In this document: positions 51,680-56,926 of the stretch, one piece after another | Numbering within the stretch: the stretch's first letter is position 1 | Layout of the letters: every line of letters begins with the position of its first letter | Assembly (NCBI GenBank): GCA_964436305.1 | Contig: CAYTCI010000018.1 | Location: 1-56,926, forward strand | Source of the DNA: JAKPUX01 sp964436305 | GTDB taxonomy: Bacteria; Zhuqueibacterota; Zhuqueibacteria; Residuimicrobiales; Residuimicrobiaceae | Length of the DNA: 56,926 nt | Direction of reading: 5' to 3' | Translations under genes and position numbers: made by a program | The notes under the pieces: model-generated | Database searches by the model: none | Seen by the model: the letters and a program-made list of their open reading frames with translations, nothing else | Told to the model about the DNA's origin: nothing

Positions 51680-51707
51680 TTTGAATATTCAATTTCGCTT
51701 CCTAAAT
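51680..51707 (+). promoter_or_regulatory. Candidate promoter of the second GNAT gene
   Basis: TTGAAT, 16 bases, TAAATT lies 36 bp upstream of the GTG start at 51744, in the divergent gap with the pseudouridine synthase gene. Confidence 0.5.
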
Positions 51708-51743
51708 TTCCTCTGACAGTTGCAACTCTAGCACGGAGCGGTT

Positions 51744-52454
51744 GTGGGCAAATCGGAAATCCCGGACAAGACCATCGAGGCCTTCGCGCGCAACTTCCAC
51801 AAGGAGGCGCGGATCTATGGCTTCAGCGACTCGGACTGTTTGCGTTTCGTCAATGCCATACTCGATCTCATCCTGAAAAACGACCAGGCCAGCGCGCAGA
51901 AATTCAGCACCCTGCATTGGTCGCGTACCGGTGAACCCCACTATGCCCGGCTGCCCATCAGCACCCCGCAGCTTACCATTCGCGATTATGACCAGGCCAC
52001 CGACCAGTCCTTCTTCGCCACCTGGCTCGACGAAGAGGCGGGCCGTTACTTCCTCATGTCCCGTCTGAGCCTGCGCCAGGCCAAATTCGATGACGTGGTC
52101 AACGATCCCTCCAACAGCATCGGCGTGATCACCCTGCCGGACGGGCTGCCCATCGGCGCGGTCGCCTACCTCGAACACGACCGGCGCGCCCGCAAAGCCG
52201 AACTGCGCAAGATCATCGGCGATCCGGAATACCGCGGCAAGGGCTACGCCAAACTGGCCACGCGCCTGTGGGTCGAGTACGGCCTCTTCGGCCTGGGTCT
52301 GAAAAAGATCTACCTCCACACCGTCAATACCAACATCCGCAACATTCGCCTCAACGAAGAACTCGGTTTCAGCATCGAAGGCATTCTCCACAACGAGGTG
52401 GTGATCGACGGGATCTACCACGACGTCCTGCGCATGAGTCTCTGGCTGGAATAA
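51744..52454 (+). CDS. GNAT acetyltransferase with N-terminal extension
   Basis: A 236-residue protein. The GNAT core (about 75-236) contains LTIRDYDQATDQSFFATWL, the acetyl-CoA loop region KIIGDPEYRGKGYAKLATRLW, LKKIYLHTVNTNIRNIRLNEELGF and the strand GIYHDVLRMSLWLE, as in RimJ/RimL-like and SpeG-like enzymes. About 70 residues precede it (TIEAFARNFHKEARIYGFSD..), a helical extension that most family members lack and that could bind a partner. The GTG start has GGAG five bases upstream. The substrate is unknown. Confidence 0.87.
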   Translation: MGKSEIPDKTIEAFARNFHKEARIYGFSDSDCLRFVNAILDLILKNDQASAQKFSTLHWSRTGEPHYARLPISTPQLTIRDYDQATDQSFFATWLDEEAGRYFLMSRLSLRQAKFDDVVNDPSNSIGVITLPDGLPIGAVAYLEHDRRARKAELRKIIGDPEYRGKGYAKLATRLWVEYGLFGLGLKKIYLHTVNTNIRNIRLNEELGFSIEGILHNEVVIDGIYHDVLRMSLWLE

Positions 52455-52510
52455 CCGGCAGCAGGGCGGCGCATCGCAATCCTTGTTTCGAGAATCGCAT
52501 AAATTCCCTT

Positions 52511-52538
52511 TGAAAATAATTAATTATTTAGTATGTTG
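52511..52538 (+). promoter_or_regulatory. Candidate promoter of the radical SAM-PHP operon
   Basis: TTGAAA, 16 bases, TATGTT lies in an AT-rich block about 145 bp before the operon. The intervening 140 nt are GC-rich and contain small hairpins (GGGCC-GCTGG-GGCCC near 52560-52576 and GGCGCC..GGCGCC near 52639-52660), so a structured leader is possible. Confidence 0.5.
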
Positions 52539-52681
52539 CATCAGCTTCACCCGGGGAACGGGCCGCTGGGGCCCGGCATTGGGATCCAGATCTTGCAGTA
52601 CCTATCTTGACACTCCGCACTGGACGGGATGCGTGCAGGCGCCGCCAGGCCGGCGCCGTGGATGACGGGCGGTGAACCTCC

Positions 52682-54001
52682 TTGAGCAATCGATCCATGC
52701 AGCAAGCCACTACGAATAGCCCGCGCCCCTGGCTGGTCGTCAGCGACGCCGCCGGGCAAATCTTCGAGATCCCCGGTCTCGAAATGGCAGGCATGCGCCT
52801 GCGCGAAGCGCGGCTGCCCGCCCCTGCGGAACTGATCCCCCTCCCCTTTGGCAGCGCCCTGTTCCAGCTGCCGCAGCGCCGGCCTGTCGGCTATGACCGC
52901 AGCCGCGGGCAGTTCGTCGAGCTCGACGAGCATGAAGGCGCGCCGGTCTTCGCCGTCGGGGCCTTCATCGCGCCGGCCTATACCCAGACCCTCCTGGCCG
53001 CCTATCAGAGTCCGCCTGAGGCCGAGCCCCTGCCGCTCTTCGCCTACAGCGCGGTCGGCTGGCAGGGCCAGCAGTTCGTCACCGCCGGGGTACGCGTCGA
53101 CGCCGACATCCGCCAGGATCCGGCCTACTTCAACAGCCGGCTGATCGAGCAGCAGGCGGCTGCCCTCATGGCCCGTTACCCGGGCAACCGTCTGGTCGAA
53201 CATCTGGTCGAGAACTGCGTCCGCCGTTACGGCTGCCCGGCGGCGCAAAACCTCGCGCTCGGGCGCTGGGAGGCCCCTATTCCCACCAGCCCCGCCTGCA
53301 ATGCCCGCTGCGTCGGCTGCATCTCCAAACAGAGCGGCACCTGTGTCCCCGAGACCCAGCAGCGCATCACCTTCGCGCCGACACCCGAAGAGATCGCCGA
53401 ATATACCGTCCCGCACCTCGAAGCCGCGCCCCGCCCGGTGGTCAGCTTCGGCCAGGGCTGCGAGGGCGAGCCTCTGCTCCAGGGGGAGCTGCTCGAAGCG
53501 GCCATCCGCCTGATCCGCGGCCGGACGTCCAGCGGCACCATCAATCTCAATACCAACGCCTCGCACCCGGAGATCATCGACCGGCTGTGCGCGGCGGGAC
53601 TCGACAGCCTGCGCGTCAGCCTCAACAGCGCCCGGCCCGATTTTTATCGCGCCTATTACCGGCCGGCCGGCTACGACTGGGCGGAGGTAACCGAAAGTCT
53701 GCGCATCGCCCGCCACCACGGACGCTGGATCTCGCTCAACTATTTCATCTTCCCCGGCTTCAGCGACGATCCGGCCGAGATCGCCGCCCTGGTCGATCTG
53801 ATCCGGCTTTACCGGATCGATTATATCCAGATGCGCAACCTCAATATCGATCCCGAGTGGTATTGTGACGCCCTCGGACTCGCACCCACTGCCCCCCACG
53901 CCATCGGCATCCTCTCATGGATGGAAGAGATCCGGGCCAGGGCGCCCTGGATCCGCTTTGGCTACTTCAATCCACCCAAAGAAGAATGGCAGGCGGCATG
54001 A
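52682..54001 (+). CDS. Radical SAM protein of unknown reaction
   Basis: A 439-residue protein with a radical SAM core from about 200 to 400. The iron-sulfur motif CNARCVGC uses Cys206, Cys210 and Cys213, with further cysteines at 179, 185 and 221. FGQGCEGEPLL matches the GGE-type SAM motif region, and LNTNASHPEIIDRLCAAGLDSLRVSLNSA is the typical later part of the barrel. The first 180 residues are an unassigned domain. No SPASM cysteines are evident at the C-terminus. TTG is taken as start with GGTGA upstream; an ATG five codons later (52697) is equally possible. The stop overlaps the PHP membrane gene by four bases, so the two proteins are probably made in linked amounts. Confidence 0.85.
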   Translation: MSNRSMQQATTNSPRPWLVVSDAAGQIFEIPGLEMAGMRLREARLPAPAELIPLPFGSALFQLPQRRPVGYDRSRGQFVELDEHEGAPVFAVGAFIAPAYTQTLLAAYQSPPEAEPLPLFAYSAVGWQGQQFVTAGVRVDADIRQDPAYFNSRLIEQQAAALMARYPGNRLVEHLVENCVRRYGCPAAQNLALGRWEAPIPTSPACNARCVGCISKQSGTCVPETQQRITFAPTPEEIAEYTVPHLEAAPRPVVSFGQGCEGEPLLQGELLEAAIRLIRGRTSSGTINLNTNASHPEIIDRLCAAGLDSLRVSLNSARPDFYRAYYRPAGYDWAEVTESLRIARHHGRWISLNYFIFPGFSDDPAEIAALVDLIRLYRIDYIQMRNLNIDPEWYCDALGLAPTAPHAIGILSWMEEIRARAPWIRFGYFNPPKEEWQAA

Positions 54002-55464
54002 AAACCTCGAGCAAGAGAATCCTGTGGCTGCTGGCAGCCCTGCTGGCGCTGCTCGACACCTCGTTGCTGTGGCCGAGCCCACCCTGGATCGAGGATGCCT
54101 TGACCGGGCAACCGGCGGCCGGCTTTGCCGTCCATATTCCGCTGCTCCACCTCCTGCTCGAGCCCCTGCTCGGCCCGCTCTTCTTCTTCAGCCGGGCGGA
54201 CGCACCGCTGCCTCTGGTCCTCTGGCTGCTCGTCTGGCTCGGCATTGCGATCCTGGCGGCGCACGTCATCAAGGCCAGACGGAACGGCCTGGAACCGGCC
54301 GCCGCACTCACCAAAGGCCTGCGCAAGGGACTCTTCTGGCTGCCGGTCACCCTGGTCCTCGTCGTTGGCGTGCTGCTCATCTTCCTCTTCTCCCCCCTGC
54401 CGAGTAATACCCTTGCCGGCGGCGACAGGGAGACAATCCTGGTCAATTTCCACAGCCACTCCTATTACAGCCACGACGGACTCATCTCCCCCCTGCGCCT
54501 GCTGCGCTGGCACAAACGCAACGGCTTCGATGCCTTTTTTCTGACCGAACACAACACCCACACCAGGACCCTTGAGCTGGTGGCGGAACAGCGCGCAGGG
54601 CGGCTGGAGGGCGAGCCGCTCATCCTTGCCGGCGAGGAGTACTCCGGCAGTAATCATCTGCTGCTACTCGGCTTGACCCGCGACTTTCACTCCAAGGACT
54701 ATTCCGATCAGGCCGCCATCGACTCGGCGCACGCCCAGGGCGGCGTCGCCCTGCTCGCCCACTGGTTCGCCCCCCAGCGCAATACCCGGCCGCTGGCGGA
54801 GTATATCGCCGCGGGGGTGGACGGCTTCGAGATCGCCAACCAGGCGGAGGGCATTTACTATCCGGCATACGCCCTGCAGCAGCTGCGCCAGGCTGCCGCG
54901 GCGCATCGCCTGCTGCTGACCAGCAATGCCGATTATCACGGCTATGGCCCGTCCTGTTTCGCCTGGAACGTCCTGCGCCTGCCCGGCTGGCGCCAGCTGG
55001 CTCCCGCCGCGCGCGCCGAGGCGATCCTGGACCTCCTGCGCAACCGCGATATCAACCGGGTGCAGACCCTGCTCTATCGCGACCGCCGGCCGATCCCGGC
55101 TGGCCTTGTCTGGCTCAGCCCCTTCATCACGCTGCTGGACTACTTCCGCTCGCTGCGCCCCGCTCAGGCTATCAGCTGGCTAATCTGGTTTGGGCTCGCA
55201 CTGCTCTTCATCCGCTATGCCCCGCGCATCCCGGAGCGGCTGCGTATCCCGCTGACCCTGCAGGAGGCGATGGCGGTCACCGGCGCCGCTGCCGCCGCGA
55301 TCACCCTCCTGTTCGGCTTGTGGATGCTCGGCCAGATCCCCTTTCTGGCCGGGGAGAACCGGATATTCCTCAAGAACGGACTATGGCTAAGTGGCGTAGG
55401 TATCCTTTTGTTTTTATATTGCATAGTTGCCCTAAAAAAACTGAAAAAAATCCAAATATTTTAG
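53998..55464 (+). CDS. Membrane protein with PHP-type phosphoesterase domain
   Basis: A 488-residue protein with four N-terminal hydrophobic helices (about 8-25, 42-64, 72-92 and 112-132), a PHP metal-dependent phosphoesterase domain (about 146-365), and three C-terminal helices (about 390-405, 430-450 and 465-480). Metal ligands are visible as NFHSHSYYSHDG (His152, His154, His159, Asp160), TEHNTH (Glu184, His185), the EEYSGSNHLLLLG element, and SNADYHGYG near the end. Known PHP domains hydrolyse phosphoesters such as histidinol phosphate or nucleic acids; a membrane version facing either side is unusual, and its substrate is unknown. It overlaps the radical SAM gene by four bases (ATGA). Confidence 0.87.
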   Translation: MKTSSKRILWLLAALLALLDTSLLWPSPPWIEDALTGQPAAGFAVHIPLLHLLLEPLLGPLFFFSRADAPLPLVLWLLVWLGIAILAAHVIKARRNGLEPAAALTKGLRKGLFWLPVTLVLVVGVLLIFLFSPLPSNTLAGGDRETILVNFHSHSYYSHDGLISPLRLLRWHKRNGFDAFFLTEHNTHTRTLELVAEQRAGRLEGEPLILAGEEYSGSNHLLLLGLTRDFHSKDYSDQAAIDSAHAQGGVALLAHWFAPQRNTRPLAEYIAAGVDGFEIANQAEGIYYPAYALQQLRQAAAAHRLLLTSNADYHGYGPSCFAWNVLRLPGWRQLAPAARAEAILDLLRNRDINRVQTLLYRDRRPIPAGLVWLSPFITLLDYFRSLRPAQAISWLIWFGLALLFIRYAPRIPERLRIPLTLQEAMAVTGAAAAAITLLFGLWMLGQIPFLAGENRIFLKNGLWLSGVGILLFLYCIVALKKLKKIQIF

Positions 55465-55554
55465 CGAATCAGTCCCGCAAAAATCCGATACTGTTGGTAT
55501 GAATAGAAAAATGAAAAAACGTCCAGCAAAACAACTCAGGGTGTGAGGCCATCA

Positions 55555-55881
55555 ATGGAGATCACAGAGATCAGCATCAGGCTACGGAACGAGAGCAAGC
55601 TCAAAGCCTTTGTCAATGTCACCTTCGACAATCAGTTCGCCGTCAAGGGTTTGAAGATCATCCAGAGTAAAAAAGGCGTGCTCTTGTGCATGCCCTCGCG
55701 CAAGTCGGAAGATGGCATGCAGCGCGACATCGCCCACCCCATTACCAAGGAGTTTCGCACCAAGCTGGAGCAGGAGATCCTGGCCGAATACGCCCGCGTC
55801 GAAAAACGCGCCGAGCGCGGCGAAATCGTCTACGATGAGAACAAGAATGAAGAATGGGCCTACGTCGATGACGAGATCTGA
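55555..55881 (+). CDS. spoVG: SpoVG-family RNA/DNA-binding regulator
   Basis: A 108-residue protein whose start MEITEISIRLRNESKLKAFVNVTFDNQFAVKGLKI and the MPSRKSEDGMQRDIAHPI segment are diagnostic for SpoVG. The family, first known from septum site selection in Bacillus, binds nucleic acid and acts as a post-transcriptional regulator in several bacteria. The tail after about 75 is acidic. The ATG at 55555 has TGAGG upstream; a GTG four codons earlier is less likely. A strong terminator follows. Its targets in this diderm are unknown. Confidence 0.95.
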   Translation: MEITEISIRLRNESKLKAFVNVTFDNQFAVKGLKIIQSKKGVLLCMPSRKSEDGMQRDIAHPITKEFRTKLEQEILAEYARVEKRAERGEIVYDENKNEEWAYVDDEI

Positions 55882-55958
55882 TCCGCGCGCCGCTGCGGCT
55901 GCCGTGTGAAGTTCTCCCTCCCGTTCCGGGATGGTCTCGAGATACCCCTCACCCCTGG

Positions 55959-56008
55959 CGCGCCCCAGGCCTTCCCTCTCCGGGGAGTTCCTGCGGCGCG
56001 TTTTTTTT
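55959..56008 (+). terminator. Rho-independent terminator after spoVG
   Basis: An outer stem CGCGCC/GGCGCG with inner pairs CAGG/CCTG and TCCC/GGGA is followed by eight T residues on the plus strand. Confidence 0.85.
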
Positions 56009-56040
56009 CCTGCCTCTTTTCTCCATTTTCTCCCTTTCCT

Positions 56041-56072
56041 TGTAAACTTTTTTCCCGGTCCCCTCGTCTAAT
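56041..56072 (+). promoter_or_regulatory. Candidate ECF-sigma-type promoter of the ECF operon
   Basis: TGTAAACTT at 56041-56049 and CGTCTAAT at 56065-56072 resemble the -35 (TGTAAC/GAACTT) and -10 (CGTC-TAA) elements of ECF promoters, with 17 bases between AACTT and TCTAA. It lies 29 bp before the ECF sigma gene, as expected for autoregulation. Confidence 0.6.
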
Positions 56073-56100
56073 CCATTGACTGTCACAAGCAGAGAAATCC

Positions 56101-56670
56101 ATGGATCCTCGCGAAAAAGAATGGCTCCGACGCGCCCGCACAGGCGATCTGCCGGCCTTTGGTGAACTGGTGAACCGCCATGATGACTATATCATGCGGC
56201 TCATCCGTTCCCTGGCCCCGCGCGAGGAGGCCGAGGATCTCTGGCAGGAGACTTTCATCAAGGCCTTTGCCGGGCTGGCAGCGTTTCGCGAGGAGAGCAG
56301 CTTCCGGACCTGGCTGACCCGCATCGCCATCCGCCAGTGTCTCGACCACCGTCGTCAAGGGCGCTGGCGCCGTTTGGTTCCACTGCCGTCCACCGCCTTT
56401 GGGGAGGCGGAATCCGCCCCTGAGCCGCCCAGCCCCGATCCCCTGCCGGATCAGCAGGCGCTGCGTCAGGAGATGTGGCACCACCTGCATCGCGCCCTGG
56501 CGGCCCTCCCTGACGGTCAGCGCTCGGCCTTCGTCCTCAAGTATGTTCAGGGCTGTACCATTCATGAGGTGGCGGAGATTCTCGGCAAGGCCGAGGGCAC
56601 CATTAAAAGCGATCTCTTCCGCGCGATGCAGCGCATCCGGCAACGGATGCAGCGGATCTATGCGGCTTAG
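56101..56670 (+). CDS. ECF-family RNA polymerase sigma factor
   Basis: A 189-residue group 4 sigma factor. Sigma region 2 covers about 18-85 (AFGELVNRHDDYIMRLIRSL..EDLWQETFIKAFAGLAAF..SFRTWLTRIAIRQCLDHRR), a short Pro-rich linker follows (about 95-118), and region 4 covers about 128-183 (ALAALPDGQRSAFVLKYVQGCTIHEVAEILGKAEGTIKSDLFRAMQRIR). It redirects RNA polymerase to stress or envelope genes. The next gene encodes a zinc-finger protein of the anti-sigma type. The promoter upstream looks like its own target. Confidence 0.95.
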   Translation: MDPREKEWLRRARTGDLPAFGELVNRHDDYIMRLIRSLAPREEAEDLWQETFIKAFAGLAAFREESSFRTWLTRIAIRQCLDHRRQGRWRRLVPLPSTAFGEAESAPEPPSPDPLPDQQALRQEMWHHLHRALAALPDGQRSAFVLKYVQGCTIHEVAEILGKAEGTIKSDLFRAMQRIRQRMQRIYAA

Positions 56671-56719
56671 GCGCGACAGCCACCCCAAAACCGGTCTATT
56701 GGCAAAATCGAGCACAACC

Positions 56720-56926
56720 ATGAAACCATGTCCCCGGATGCAGCTCGCCATCACCCTCTATCATGCCGGTGAGCTGGATGAAAGCGCCCGATTGCAGGTC
56801 GAGCGTCACCTCGAGGGTTGTCCCGCCTGCCGCGAGGCGGCCGAACGCATCGGCGAAATCGCCCGGCTGGCGGCCGAGGCCCCCGGTCTTGCGGAGGAGC
56901 CGGCGGCAGCCGCTGCCCGTCGCAGC
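56720..56926 (+). CDS. Putative zinc-finger anti-sigma factor, 3' end missing
   Basis: The visible 69 residues begin MKPCPRMQLAITLYHAGELD and contain HLEGCPACREAAERIGEIARL, the His-x3-Cys-x2-Cys centre of the anti-sigma zinc-binding domain (ZAS/zf-HC2). Such proteins hold the neighbouring ECF sigma factor inactive, usually from the membrane through a later helix that lies outside this window. The start at 56720 fits the domain; an in-frame ATG at 56660 would overlap the sigma gene by 11 bases. Confidence 0.85.
   Translation, partial: MKPCPRMQLAITLYHAGELDESARLQVERHLEGCPACREAAERIGEIARLAAEAPGLAEEPAAAAARRS

Overview
The window is chromosomal DNA of a GC-rich, diderm (Gram-negative) bacterium. 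The gene content points to the FCB side of the tree, such as Calditrichota, KSB1-like or a related candidate phylum. The reasons are an LpxC-FabZ fusion, a PorV/PorQ-like barrel protein, two large exported proteins with a C-terminal type IX-style sorting domain (one with a YPNPFNPETRI motif), and a sigma-54 activator next to LptE. This placement is inference; there is no rRNA in the window. I see no phage, insertion sequence, CRISPR array or defence island.

Positions 1-36388 are read entirely from the minus strand. In transcription order they hold: uvrB-purD; a sugar epimerase, a sensorless sigma-54 activator and lptE; a bipartite TPR protein, a glycosyltransferase, a 1418-aa subtilase, coaE, comEC, rnhB, yraN and a small membrane protein; tRNA-Thr(CGT), porV-like, panB and panC; a LytR_C protein, waaA and mtnA; a TPR lipoprotein; then the envelope cluster uppS, bamA, skp/ompH, lpxD, lpxC-fabZ, lpxA, an octanoyltransferase, dxr and rseP; and finally a truncated gcvT. 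Lipid A, Kdo transfer, LPS export, outer-membrane assembly and isoprenoid supply are therefore packed together.

From 36.5 kb the strands alternate. This part holds a GHL10-type exported protein with a C-terminal propeller, a tandem Usp protein and a lipoprotein. A plus-strand trio follows: a membrane spermidine-synthase-like protein whose catalytic loop is altered, an exported isoaspartyl methyltransferase overlapping it by 56 bp, and a LiaF-like membrane protein. After these come a GNAT enzyme and an MFS exporter, a giant SdrD/DUF11 repeat surface protein, an RluB-type pseudouridine synthase, a second GNAT, a radical SAM-PHP membrane pair, spoVG, and an ECF sigma factor with a truncated zinc-finger anti-sigma gene.

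The most interesting non-coding signals are: a roughly 19-nt motif shared by the leaders of bamA and the surface protein; a possible H-type pseudoknot in the second of these leaders; a 16-codon leader ORF before bamA; a long hairpin between ompH and lpxD; a perfect 30-nt palindrome and direct repeats between rseP and gcvT; and an ECF-type promoter in front of the ECF sigma gene. The best candidates for undescribed biology are the radical SAM-PHP pair and the SpeE-like/exported PCMT pair.
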